Of a stretch of DNA of 64,000 nucleotides, positions 55,827 through 64,000 are shown piece by piece. The notes beneath the pieces were generated by a model, which was not told the DNA's origin, did no database searches, and saw only the letters and a program-made list of their open reading frames with translations. Within the stretch, counting starts at the first letter, position 1, and each line of letters starts with the position of its first letter. Origin of the DNA: Enterococcus villorum (GTDB lineage: Bacteria; Bacillota; Bacilli; Lactobacillales; Enterococcaceae); the NCBI RefSeq assembly GCF_007990225.1, contig NZ_BJWF01000013.1:1-64000 (forward strand), written 5' to 3'. The translations under genes and the position numbers were made by a program.

Positions 55827-57200
55827 ATGGATTTGTTTCGTAAGAAAGAAATCAATCTCAATCAGTCAAGTGGGATGAAGAAAGATTTAAAAACGTCAGA
55901 TTTAATTATGCTTGGAATTGGCGCAATTATTGGGACAGGAATATTTGTGGTGACAGGGGTGGCAGCTAATCAAAATGCTGGTCCAGCTCTGTCACTTTCG
56001 TTTGTTTTAGCTGCAATTGTTGTCATTTTATCGGGGTTAAGCTTTGCAGAGTTTGCCTCACGAGTGCCGGTGATTGGTGGACCTTATGCGTATCTTTACG
56101 TTGTTTTTGGTGAATTTGCTGCTTGGTTAACAGGTTGGTTGCTCATTGGTGAATTTTTATTAGCCGTTTCGTCTGTTGCATCTGGTTGGTCGGGGTATGT
56201 CCAAGGTTTCTTAGAAGGCTTTGGAGTAAATCTGCCACAAGCTTTGACTAGTGGCTATAATCCTGACAACGGCACTTATGTCGATTTGATTGCTGTACTA
56301 GTGGTTGTGTTTGTGACTTATATTGTTTCTTTAGAAGCTAAAAAAGCCTTACGCTTGAATAATATGATGGTTTTTGTAAAATTTGGCATTATTGCATTAT
56401 TTATTATCGTAGGTATTTTCTTCGTCAAACCTGAAAATTGGCAACCATTTACGCCTTTTGGCTTTTCTGGTGTCTTAGATGGCGCAGCGTTAGTCTTCTT
56501 TGCCTTTTTAGGTTTTGATTCAGTGGCGATGGCTGCAGAAGAAGTGAAGGAGCCACAAAAAGATGTGCCTAGAGGAATTATTGGGTCAATTTTAATTGCA
56601 ACTGCGTTATATATCGTTGTGACGTTGATTTTGACAGGAATTGTTCCGTTCACTGAGTTAGGAGTAAATGACCCAGTGGCTTTTGCCATGCGCTATGTTG
56701 GTCATGGAACAATTGGAGCCATTATTGCGGTTGGAGCTATCTTAACTCTCTTGACGGTTACGATTTCTATGATGTATTCTTTAGCACGTTTATTGTTTGC
56801 AGTTAGTAAAGATGGCCTTTTACCGAAGTTTATGACAGAAATTGATGAAAAACATCGTACACCGAGAAAAGCGACGTATGCTGCAGGTGTCGCTGCTTTG
56901 TTCTTTGCTGGATTTTTCCCATTGAATATTCTAGCTGAAATTACCAATATCTTAGCTTTAACTTACCTGGTGTTAGTTAGTCTAGGGCTACTGAAGTTAA
57001 GAAAAATGTTTGGTAAACCAAAGCCAGGTGAATTTAAAGTACCGTTTGTCCCTGTACTACCGATTATTTCTATTGTTACTTGTGTAGTATTGATGCTACG
57101 CTTACAAGCGGTGACATGGATTGTATTTGGTATCGTCATGGTGATCGGTTTAGCTATTTACTTCGGTTACGGCTATAAACATAGTAAAATGAATCAATAA
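55827..57200 (+). CDS. APC-family amino-acid permease (YfnA/CAT-like)
   Basis: This 457-aa permease of the cationic-amino-acid type has twelve segments. DLIMLGIGAIIGTGIFVVTGVAA and GFDSVAMAAEEVKEPQKDVP are hallmark loops, shared with B. subtilis YfnA. The carried amino acid is not clear. GCGGAGGT precedes ATG 55827; the earlier in-frame start at 55791 lacks a ribosome site. It is probably cotranscribed with the sugar uptake gene, though the two are functionally unrelated. Confidence 0.9.
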   Translation: MDLFRKKEINLNQSSGMKKDLKTSDLIMLGIGAIIGTGIFVVTGVAANQNAGPALSLSFVLAAIVVILSGLSFAEFASRVPVIGGPYAYLYVVFGEFAAWLTGWLLIGEFLLAVSSVASGWSGYVQGFLEGFGVNLPQALTSGYNPDNGTYVDLIAVLVVVFVTYIVSLEAKKALRLNNMMVFVKFGIIALFIIVGIFFVKPENWQPFTPFGFSGVLDGAALVFFAFLGFDSVAMAAEEVKEPQKDVPRGIIGSILIATALYIVVTLILTGIVPFTELGVNDPVAFAMRYVGHGTIGAIIAVGAILTLLTVTISMMYSLARLLFAVSKDGLLPKFMTEIDEKHRTPRKATYAAGVAALFFAGFFPLNILAEITNILALTYLVLVSLGLLKLRKMFGKPKPGEFKVPFVPVLPIISIVTCVVLMLRLQAVTWIVFGIVMVIGLAIYFGYGYKHSKMNQ

Positions 57201-57256
57201 AACAAAAAAACTTTCGATACGATTTTTTAATCGTCGAAAGTTTTTTGTTTTATTAA
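57200..57256. terminator. Bidirectional terminator
   Basis: AAAACAAAAAAACTTTCGA pairs with TCGAAAGTTTTTTGTTTT around GATTTTTTAATC. It lies between the APC permease gene and the convergent telA. Confidence 0.9.
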
Positions 57257-57268
57257 AAGGATGAATGG

Positions 57269-58456
57269 TTATTGCGTTAAATCCAGCAATTTTTGTTTTA
57301 AATCATCTTCCATATGAGTCAATTCGACTTCTGCATGACGACGTTTTTCTTTTCCTTCTTTTTGAATACGTAACGTTTCTTGGATCGTTTCAATCAAATC
57401 ATTTTGTGTGGTTTGTAAGGTTTCGATATCAACGATTCCTCGTTCGTTTTCTTTGGCTGTTTCAATCGCAGAAATTTTAAGCATTTCTGAATTTTTCTTC
57501 AATAAATCATTAGTGGTTTCTGATACTTGTCGTTGAGCGGTAACCGCATCTTTTTGACGAAGTAATGTCAAGGCAATGACAACTTGATTTTTCCATAATG
57601 GAATAGCCGTTGTAATGGATGCTTGGATTTTTTCTGCTAAGGCTTGATTGGTATTTTGAATTAAACGAATTTGTGGTGCTTGTTGGATCGTGATCTGTCT
57701 TGCTAAACGTAAATCATGCGTTCGTTTGTCGAGACGATCAAGAAATTGCGTATAATCATTTGCAATTTGGACATCCATTTGATCACCAGTTTCTTCGGCT
57801 TTTTTCATTGCTTCAGGGATGATCTTTGTTTGCAATTCTTCCATTTTTAATTCACCTGCAGCAATATAAATATTCAATGCATCAAAATAGTCTTTATTTT
57901 TTTGATAGAGTTGTTCTAACATCAAGTTGTCTTTTAGTAAACCATCTTTTTCTTTTTCTAGTTTGACAGAAATTTTATCAATTTGTGCGCCTATTTTTTG
58001 ATATTTTGCTGTTACTTCATAGATTGACTGTTTGACTTTTCCAAACATACGCTGAAAAATATTGCCTTCGCCTGCACGTAATTCGTCAGGGTTGGCTTCT
58101 TGAAGGCGATACATCAATTCAGTCAATGAATCACCAACTGGACCGATGTCTTGCGCTTGTACGTGGTTCAACATTGATTGGGAAAACTCACTTAGTTTTG
58201 TTTGAGCTGCAGAGCCGTAACTGATGACAGACTGTGCATCGGTTGTATCAATTTTAGCGGCCAATTCTTTCGCTTGTTCTTGTCTTTCTACAGGTAATTT
58301 GTCGATCAAACGGGTAGCTGTTTGCTGTTCTTGCAAGGCATTGATCTCAGATTGTTGCGTCTGTGTTAATTTATCTGTCGGCGTAGAGAAAGGATTATTC
58401 AGCAAATCATTTAGCGTGTCATTTACAGGTGTTACTTCTTTTGGTTTGTTTTCCAT
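57269..58456 (-). CDS. TelA/YaaN-type toxic-anion resistance family protein
   Basis: This 395-aa, mostly helical protein belongs to the TelA/KlaA family. Long coiled-coil stretches cover residues 45-370, with no membrane segment. The family is linked to tellurite and cell-envelope stress tolerance, and its biochemical role is unproven. GGAGGC precedes ATG 58456; an earlier frame start lacks this. The gene is downstream of xpaC on the same strand, and this xpaC-telA pair is common in Firmicutes. Confidence 0.88.
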   Translation of the reverse strand: MENKPKEVTPVNDTLNDLLNNPFSTPTDKLTQTQQSEINALQEQQTATRLIDKLPVERQEQAKELAAKIDTTDAQSVISYGSAAQTKLSEFSQSMLNHVQAQDIGPVGDSLTELMYRLQEANPDELRAGEGNIFQRMFGKVKQSIYEVTAKYQKIGAQIDKISVKLEKEKDGLLKDNLMLEQLYQKNKDYFDALNIYIAAGELKMEELQTKIIPEAMKKAEETGDQMDVQIANDYTQFLDRLDKRTHDLRLARQITIQQAPQIRLIQNTNQALAEKIQASITTAIPLWKNQVVIALTLLRQKDAVTAQRQVSETTNDLLKKNSEMLKISAIETAKENERGIVDIETLQTTQNDLIETIQETLRIQKEGKEKRRHAEVELTHMEDDLKQKLLDLTQ

Positions 58457-58556
58457 TAAAAATGCCTCCTTGTGTTCCAATAAGGTACGTTCTTGTTTCA
58501 CTAGTCTTTTGAAAAATTTGTTTGGACGTTTACAAAGCATTCGCAAAAAAGAATAA

Positions 58557-58595
58557 ACAAAAGGAGTGTCTTAGTAACGGAACACCCCTTTAAGA
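58557..58595 (-). terminator. Hairpin between xpaC and telA
   Basis: AAAGG..GTGT pairs with ACAC..CCTTT around a 10-nt loop. It may partly terminate or process the xpaC-telA transcript. No long T run. Confidence 0.4.
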
Positions 58596-58607
58596 GTCTA
58601 CTTATGA

Positions 58608-59273
58608 CTACCCTTCTTTTTGATTCTCGTCATACTCATTATCACGTTTTAAGCTTTGTTTCGCAACTGATATCTCTACATCTAAATCATCTAAATCGTC
58701 TGCTACGAATTGTTGGTAATCTTGTGCAATTAAATGGGCCAGTTGATCAATGATTTGGGCACTTTCTTCTAATTTTTCATATGTTTGTTTATTTTTGATT
58801 TCATGATCATTGATCTCAATGTATTTATTTGTCAAGTCGACTAAATTCGGTAAATGAGTATACAGGAATTGGCTGGCCTCATGTAAACGATTCGGTTCTT
58901 TTACTAATGCTTTGAACAGAGCTTTTGCCGCTTTCACCGTATCATGTCGAAGATCAACAGCTTTTAATTTTGCGGTTTGTTGCATATTTTGTTGTAATTG
59001 TTCAATTTCTAATTTCGTCTGATTCATCGTTTGTCTAAAAAAAGTGATTTCACTAGCTGTCATACCGCTTTTGGCGTAATGAGACTCCAGTTCATTAGAT
59101 AGTTCTGGCATCTCTGTTTTTACTGATTTTTTCTTACCAGCACCCAATAATCCCCAAATCACTAAGACTGCTCCAACGATGAGAATCAAGGTTACCAAAG
59201 AAAAATGACCCTGACGAATCAACAGAAACACAAGTATGAAACCAATGATCCATCGCCAATTTAGTTTTCGCAT
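58608..59273 (-). CDS. XpaC-like protein (5-bromo-4-chloroindolyl phosphate hydrolysis family)
   Basis: This 221-aa protein has one or two short N-terminal membrane segments (about 6-45) and a helical, charged cytosolic domain (about 55-220). It belongs to the XpaC family, named after a phosphatase-related phenotype; real function unknown. ATG 59273 follows GGAGGG. It is paired with telA downstream. Confidence 0.85.
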   Translation of the reverse strand: MRKLNWRWIIGFILVFLLIRQGHFSLVTLILIVGAVLVIWGLLGAGKKKSVKTEMPELSNELESHYAKSGMTASEITFFRQTMNQTKLEIEQLQQNMQQTAKLKAVDLRHDTVKAAKALFKALVKEPNRLHEASQFLYTHLPNLVDLTNKYIEINDHEIKNKQTYEKLEESAQIIDQLAHLIAQDYQQFVADDLDDLDVEISVAKQSLKRDNEYDENQKEG

Positions 59274-59499
59274 AATAAGCCCTCCAAGTATATTCCTACA
59301 TTTTAAGTAATCAAGCATTTGTTCCTCATGTCCATCCTTATTTTAGCACACTCGACCTAAGAAATAGTATCGGACTAAAGAAGGATTTTCAAGATTTAGA
59401 GAATTTCTAAGGTTTACTATGGTAAACTAAAATAAATATTCATGAAAAATTGAAAAGTAAAACAAAAGCAGTTATTATGACAAAGAAAGCGGGAGAGCC

Positions 59500-60063
59500 A
59501 TGCTTGAATATGAACAATTTGAAGAAAAAACGATCAAACGAAAAGAAATCTATCATGGTGCAATTATTGATGTTGCCTTAGATGATGTCCAATTACCTGA
59601 TGGCAATCATGCAAAACGTGAATTGGTTTTTCATCCAGGTGGCGTAGGAATTATTGCATTTGATGAGCAAGATCGTTTATTGTTGGTCAAACAATTTCGA
59701 AAGCCATTAGAAAAAGTAATCTTGGAAATTCCAGCGGGGAAAATTGATCCAGGGGAAAGTCAGACCCCAGAAAGAACAGCCGCAAGAGAACTGGAAGAAG
59801 AAACAGGTTACCGTGCAGAAAAGTTGCAACATTTGACATCCATGTATCTTTCTCCAGGTTTTGCCAATGAAATCATGCATATTTATCATGCTACTCATTT
59901 AAAACAAGTGGCAAATCCACTTGCCCAAGATGAAGATGAGGTATTGGAATTATACGCCTTGACCTTTGAAGAAGCAAAACAAGCCATCATAGATCAACTG
60001 ATTTGTGATGCTAAAACTATTTATGCTATTCAGTATTGGGAATTATTGATTAAAGGAAAGTAG
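59500..60063 (+). CDS. nudF: ADP-ribose pyrophosphatase (NUDIX)
   Basis: This 187-aa NUDIX hydrolase splits ADP-ribose into AMP and ribose 5-phosphate. The NUDIX box is GKIDPGESQTPERTAARE followed by LEEETGY, and EIPAGK precedes it. GGGAGAG precedes the ATG. First gene of a run with a small membrane protein gene, mtnN and pncA. This gene order is common in Lactobacillales and links NAD and SAM by-product recycling. Confidence 0.92.
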   Translation: MLEYEQFEEKTIKRKEIYHGAIIDVALDDVQLPDGNHAKRELVFHPGGVGIIAFDEQDRLLLVKQFRKPLEKVILEIPAGKIDPGESQTPERTAARELEEETGYRAEKLQHLTSMYLSPGFANEIMHIYHATHLKQVANPLAQDEDEVLELYALTFEEAKQAIIDQLICDAKTIYAIQYWELLIKGK

Positions 60064-60075
60064 AGGGATCAGTTG

Positions 60076-60360
60076 ATGACCAAAGGACCGCTGATTACGA
60101 GAAGTGAATTGCGTAAAAGGCAACAAAAAAATGCCCAAGAATCACTAAAAAAGCAAAGAAAAGCAGAGGCTGCGTATCAGCAAGAAGAAAAGAAAATTGC
60201 TAGTTTTTATCGAAAAGAACATAAAAGAAACAAACCGATCACAAAAACAAGAATAAGTGAACGTGAAAAAACAACAAAATGGAATTCATTTTTGATGAAA
60301 TCACTGATTATTGTTATTCTATTATTGTGTGTGGTATTTCTAGCAGTCGCATTTATATAG
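60076..60360 (+). CDS. Small single-pass membrane protein
   Basis: This 94-aa protein has a long basic, Lys/Arg/Glu-rich helical head and one C-terminal membrane segment (about 74-94), so it looks tail-anchored. It starts 12 bases after nudF and ends 16 bases before mtnN, which supports cotranscription. GAGGGATCAG lies upstream, with TTG at 60073 as an alternative. Function unknown. Confidence 0.78.
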   Translation: MTKGPLITRSELRKRQQKNAQESLKKQRKAEAAYQQEEKKIASFYRKEHKRNKPITKTRISEREKTTKWNSFLMKSLIIVILLLCVVFLAVAFI

Positions 60361-60376
60361 AAAGAAGGAAAAAACA

Positions 60377-61069
60377 ATGAAAATCGGTATTATTGGTGCA
60401 ATGGAAGAAGAAATCAAAATTTTAAGAAAAAATCTAAGTGAACCTTTATCGTGGGAACGTGCGGGCGCATTGTTTATTTCAGGTTCATTAGGAAGACATG
60501 AAGTTATCGTTGTTCGCTCAGGAATCGGTAAAGTTTTGGCTTCGGTAACCACGAGTTTATTGATCCAACAATACGGTGTAAATATGGTGATTAACACCGG
60601 TTCTGCTGGTGGAATTGGTCAAGGGTTACAAGTTGGAGATATCGTGATTTCTGATAAAGTGGCGTACTTTGATGCAGATGCGACCGGTTTTGGCTATAAG
60701 CCAGGACAAATTCCAGGCATGCCACTTTATTATGAAGCAAGCTCTTATCTTCGGTCTGAAATGGCAAAAGCGGCACAAGCAACTCATTTGAATGTGAAAG
60801 AGGGATTGATTGTTACAGGAGACACCTTTGTTGATTCGCCAGCTAAGGTAAAAGAAATCTTAACCAATTTTCCAGAAGCACTTGCTTGTGAAATGGAAGG
60901 TGCAGCAGTCGGACAAACGGCACGTCAATTTAATATTCCTTTCTTGATTGTCCGAGCAATGAGCGACACGGCTGACCATTCAGCCACACAAAGTTTTGAT
61001 GAATTTATCGAAGATGCAGGGAAACGTTCAGCAGAAATGGTGATTGAATTTGTTAAACATCTAGTATAA
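60377..61069 (+). CDS. mtnN: 5'-methylthioadenosine/S-adenosylhomocysteine nucleosidase
   Basis: This 230-aa Pfs/MtnN enzyme cleaves the glycosidic bond of methylthioadenosine and S-adenosylhomocysteine, releasing adenine. Starts MKIGIIGAMEEEIKIL; NTGSAGGIGQGLQVGD and CEMEGAAVGQ (substrate Glu) and the catalytic Asp in RAMSDTAD are in place. GAAGGAAAAAAC precedes the ATG. It recycles SAM by-products and feeds AI-2 precursor formation. Confidence 0.96.
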   Translation: MKIGIIGAMEEEIKILRKNLSEPLSWERAGALFISGSLGRHEVIVVRSGIGKVLASVTTSLLIQQYGVNMVINTGSAGGIGQGLQVGDIVISDKVAYFDADATGFGYKPGQIPGMPLYYEASSYLRSEMAKAAQATHLNVKEGLIVTGDTFVDSPAKVKEILTNFPEALACEMEGAAVGQTARQFNIPFLIVRAMSDTADHSATQSFDEFIEDAGKRSAEMVIEFVKHLV

Positions 61070-61081
61070 GGAGCTTATGAC

Positions 61082-61630
61082 ATGAAAGCACTGATTTCAA
61101 TCGATTACACCTATGATTTTGTAGCAGATGATGGAAAATTAACGACAGGTAAAGCAGGACAAGCAATTGAAACAGCGCTAAGTAATATAACCAATCAATT
61201 TATCAAAGAGATTGAATTTGTCGTCTTTGCGATTGATGCTCATGATCCGACCGACAACTTTCATCCAGAAAACAAACTATTTCCAGCACATAATGTGATT
61301 GGAACGAGTGGTCGCAACCTTTATGGTTCATTGCAAAGTGTCTATGAAAAAGTGAAAAATCAAGCAAATGTTTATTGGATCGATAAACGCCATTATTCTG
61401 CTTTTAGTGGGACAGACTTAGATATTCGCTTACGTGAAAGAGGAATCAATGAACTGCATTTAGTCGGTGTTTGTACTGATATTTGTGTTTTGCATACGGC
61501 GATTGATGCTTATAATTTAGGGTATCAATTATTCATTTATGAAACAGCTGTTGCCAGTTTTGATCCAATTGGCCATGAATGGGCACTAAAACATTTTAAA
61601 ACAGCACTAGGGGCAACGATTGTTAAGTAA
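61082..61630 (+). CDS. pncA: Nicotinamidase / isochorismatase-family hydrolase
   Basis: This 182-aa cysteine hydrolase has the catalytic triad Asp near the N terminus (SIDYTYDFV), Lys in DKRHYSAFSGTDLD and Cys131 (GVCTDICVL), and metal-site residues in DAHDPTDNFHPE. It converts nicotinamide to nicotinate for NAD salvage. It starts 12 bases after mtnN; a terminator follows. The symbol is a family name, since other isochorismatase substrates are possible. Confidence 0.9.
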   Translation: MKALISIDYTYDFVADDGKLTTGKAGQAIETALSNITNQFIKEIEFVVFAIDAHDPTDNFHPENKLFPAHNVIGTSGRNLYGSLQSVYEKVKNQANVYWIDKRHYSAFSGTDLDIRLRERGINELHLVGVCTDICVLHTAIDAYNLGYQLFIYETAVASFDPIGHEWALKHFKTALGATIVK

Positions 61631-61725
61631 AGGGAACGAAGGAAGCCCTAGCTCTTATTTTATAGAGGACATGAATTTGTCTGAGACCGTGGATTGAGAT
61701 AATTAATAAAATGAGCGTAAATAAA

Positions 61726-61783
61726 AAAGTCAAAACAGTAAAAATTTGATGGTTCTTACTGTTTTGGCTTTTTTTTTGATACT
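61726..61783 (+). terminator. Terminator after pncA
   Basis: GTCAAAACAGTAA pairs with TTACTGTTTTGGC, followed by nine T residues. Confidence 0.85.
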
Positions 61784-61842
61784 GCGTTTCTTGCAAGAGA
61801 TTCAGTCGTTTAAAGAGCTTCCCAAATAGAAAGAGTAATATT

Positions 61843-62143
61843 ATGAAGAGCTATTTTAGAAAATCATTTCTTATTTGCTCGGAGCTGACCGCTTCTGTCA
61901 CAACCTTACCCACGGTATTCAAAGCATTGCTTCTGCGGAATTAAGCCCGAAAATGCAAAAATATGAAAAGCTATTTTCACATTTTCGTTCTTAATTCTTG
62001 AAGCAGAACATGCTTTTCATAACCTCTATCCACGGTGTTCAAAGAGCTGTCCTTCGGTAATAAGTCAAAAAATCTCAAAATATGAGGAGCTATTTCGAGA
62101 TTTTCATCCTTATTACTCAGGACAAGGCGCTCTTTTCACAACC
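61843..62143 (-). repeat. Dispersed palindromic repeat array, copy 3 (after pepO)
   Basis: Read on the minus strand, the array starts directly after the pepO stop codon with GGTTGTGAAAAGAGC. Three modules follow, each about 100-115 nt: 62143-62029, 62024-61905 and a partial one to 61843. The first has arms AAGAGCGCCTTGTCCTGAG and CGAAGGACAGCTCTTTGAA and an inner hairpin AAATCTCG..CGAGATTTT-like around GCTCCTCAT. Bases 61843-62024 are the near-identical inverted copy of 25825-26006. 61784-61842 shows similar but weaker material. Confidence 0.88.
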
Positions 62144-64000
62144 TTACCAAATATGCACACGTTTTTCGGGTGGGAGATACATGGCGTCTTTTTCTGTGAT
62201 TGCAAAGGTTTCGTAGAATTCGACTAAATTTTGTGGTTGAATATTTGCTCGCAATTTAGCAGGAGCGTGGACATCGATTTGTAATAGCAATTGTTGGTAT
62301 TCTTTTTTTGCTTTGGTACGCCAGATGGTTGCCCAGCTGATAAAAAATTCTTCTAATGAATGTTCTTGTTCGGTTTTGGCTGCTTCTAATGCGCAACTTA
62401 AGCCACCGGCGTCTGCAATATTTTCAGAAACAGTGAGTTTACCGTTGACTTTTCCATCTGCAAATGGCAAGCCGTCAAATTCTTCGATCATAGCTTGGGC
62501 TTTTTCTTGGAAATGTGCGAGATCTTCTTCAGTCCACCAGTTATTTAAATTACCATATTCATCAAATAAAGCGCCATTATTATCAAATGCATGGGAAATT
62601 TCATGCGCAATGACCGCACCGATACCGCCGAAGTTGGCTGAACTAGATTGTTCCAGACTATAAAATGGTGCTTGTAAAATAGCCGCGGGGAAAACAATAA
62701 TATTCCTGAAAGGATGGTAATAGGCATTCACTGTATCTGCACTCATTTCCCATTCTGTGCGATCGACAGGTTTATTCCAGCGAGCAAAGCGATCTTTTAA
62801 AGCCACTTTACTAAATGTCAGAGCATTGGAAAGTAAAGTGCCACCTTCTTCTTTGGGGATCGTTTTATACTGTTGGAATAAAGTCGGGATTTTCTCTGGG
62901 TAACCGACTTGTACGCCTAATTTGTCTAGTTTAATGATGGCTTTTTTTCTTGTAGCATCACTTAACCAGTTATTTTCTTCTAAGCGTTTTTTGTAAACAA
63001 GAATCATCTTTTGAATCATTTGTTCCACGTCTTTTTTCGCTACTTCGCCAAAATATGTTTTACCGTAATAATCACCAATCACTTGATCAAATTGTCCAGT
63101 AGCTAAATAATAGGCTGCTTTTTTCGGTGGCATCGCTTCATCTGTTCCAGAAAGGGTACGAGAGAAAATACCGCTCACTTGTCTAAATTCTTCTGATAGA
63201 TAACCACTTAACGAACGAATGGTTCGAACAATCATCCAACTTTTGAATAATTGAAAATGATCTGTCGTTAAAATTTCACTCAACTGTTCAAAATAAACCG
63301 GATCCGTCACGATTACTTTGTCAGGGATGGTGCCGATTAAGCCAGTCACCAGTTTTTTTAAATCCAGTTGATTGGTGTGTGCAATAAATGTATCAAAATC
63401 TTGCGGATTATACATTTTGCTGTAATCTGCTTTTTCTTCTGCACTTTTTACGTGTGGTGCCACTAATTTATCGAATTGGATGGCTTGTTCTACAATTGCT
63501 TCGGCTTGATTTTTATCTTTTCCAGCAAGTTGAACGAGTTGAACCATCATATCAAAGAAGATATTTAATAATTGCGCTCCGTTTGGATGTTCAGAAGAAT
63601 AGTAAGTTTTATCTGGCAAAAATAAAGAAGGAGGATAAGCAAATAACGCATTAGTTTGCGCATTTTTCATATCTGCATCAACATCTAAGCTAAATGGTAA
63701 CGGTAAACTATCCAACGTCCATTCTGGGAATTGTTGATTTAATTCTTCAAAAGATGTTATTTTTTCAATCTGTTCAAGTAAAGGAAGCAACGGTTTTTCT
63801 GCTAATTGGTTTCTGCTATCGTAGTCGTTGGCCAATTGATAAAAATGAAGAAAGTGAAGCATCATGTCTGACTGGACGATTGAAGGATCTGCCAGCATTC
63901 GGTCAATATCTTTCATTAAAAGATCGTCAATCCCGTCAACTAAATCCTGAAAACCGCCTGTTGCTGGCTTGTCAGCAGGAATTTTTGCCGTTTTCAGCCA
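62144..64000 (-). CDS. pepO: Endopeptidase PepO (M13 neprilysin family), 5' end outside the window
   Basis: This M13 zinc metalloendopeptidase is open to the window edge; at least 618 codons are present and about 10 are missing. Zinc motif HEISH lies in GAVIAHEISHAFDNNG, the third ligand in ENIADAGGL, and the C-terminal substrate region ends PPEKRVHIW. It cleaves medium-size peptides in the cytosol. Its TAA stop directly precedes the repeat array (copy 3). Confidence 0.94.
   Translation of the reverse strand, partial: WLKTAKIPADKPATGGFQDLVDGIDDLLMKDIDRMLADPSIVQSDMMLHFLHFYQLANDYDSRNQLAEKPLLPLLEQIEKITSFEELNQQFPEWTLDSLPLPFSLDVDADMKNAQTNALFAYPPSLFLPDKTYYSSEHPNGAQLLNIFFDMMVQLVQLAGKDKNQAEAIVEQAIQFDKLVAPHVKSAEEKADYSKMYNPQDFDTFIAHTNQLDLKKLVTGLIGTIPDKVIVTDPVYFEQLSEILTTDHFQLFKSWMIVRTIRSLSGYLSEEFRQVSGIFSRTLSGTDEAMPPKKAAYYLATGQFDQVIGDYYGKTYFGEVAKKDVEQMIQKMILVYKKRLEENNWLSDATRKKAIIKLDKLGVQVGYPEKIPTLFQQYKTIPKEEGGTLLSNALTFSKVALKDRFARWNKPVDRTEWEMSADTVNAYYHPFRNIIVFPAAILQAPFYSLEQSSSANFGGIGAVIAHEISHAFDNNGALFDEYGNLNNWWTEEDLAHFQEKAQAMIEEFDGLPFADGKVNGKLTVSENIADAGGLSCALEAAKTEQEHSLEEFFISWATIWRTKAKKEYQQLLLQIDVHAPAKLRANIQPQNLVEFYETFAITEKDAMYLPPEKRVHIW

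Noticed and set aside
61784-62143. CRISPR-like or tandem repeat interpretation of the pepO repeat array
   Set aside because: Modules are long imperfect palindromes without unique spacers and recur at other loci, so they are dispersed repeats.
1-64000. CRISPR array, insertion sequence, prophage, tRNA or rRNA genes
   Set aside because: No regularly spaced direct repeats, transposase or integrase-like proteins, or tRNA/rRNA signatures were seen on reading the window.

Overview
The window is AT-rich Gram-positive DNA. Its gene content and protein sequences point to Enterococcus, most likely the E. faecium/E. hirae/E. durans group. The pointers are an efaCBA-type manganese transporter behind a DtxR/MntR-like operator, a hisS-aspS operon under a T-box, mecA and spx close together, an OatA-type acetyltransferase, LysM secreted proteins and several Lactobacillales-style operons. 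I cannot settle the species. I see no rRNA, tRNA, IS element, prophage or CRISPR array. This is a chromosomal core segment with a few accessory islands and several recently broken genes.

Layout. 0-11.7 kb: a CYP152-type fatty-acid peroxygenase, an aldo/keto reductase, T-box-hisS-aspS, a YitT membrane protein, an OatA-like peptidoglycan acetyltransferase, then GIY-YIG and TrmN6 genes facing a PlsC-like acyltransferase. 11.8-19.4 kb: sbcD-sbcC and a SWIM-SNF2 helicase in one run. 19.8-26.9 kb: a HAD phosphatase, spx (TTG start), mecA, a doubly broken coiA, pepF and an unknown CxxC protein. 27-32.9 kb: a galactose cluster (GPH transporter-galM-galK) opposite an AraC regulator, then a flavodoxin-fold quinone reductase. 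33-38.2 kb: a LysM membrane protein, an amino-acid permease and efaCBA. 38.4-39.7 kb: a small cassette of two secreted peptides and one membrane protein, with a nonsense codon in the second gene. 40-49.5 kb: queG, a secreted LysM protein, a DAO-type oxidase, an MFS efflux gene with an attenuator-like leader, a GyrI-like protein, argR, a phosphohexomutase and ohr. 49.6-53 kb: an unknown 402-aa protein, a frameshifted manganese catalase and a decayed type I toxin locus. 53-64 kb: a BceRS-like two-component system, a GRP sugar transporter, an APC permease, telA-xpaC, the nudF-mtnN-pncA run and pepO, which is cut by the window end.

How it fits together. Several genes bear on peroxide or metal stress: efaCBA, ohr, the dead Mn-catalase, the H2O2-using P450, spx and a quinone reductase. 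Competence-related genes are partly decayed: mecA and spx look intact while coiA is dead. The most striking unexplained feature is a family of roughly 100-nt imperfect palindromes. It occurs as short arrays after the SNF2 gene, pepF and pepO, always with the same end facing the upstream stop codon. The pepF and pepO copies are inverted relative to each other and nearly identical over 182 nt.
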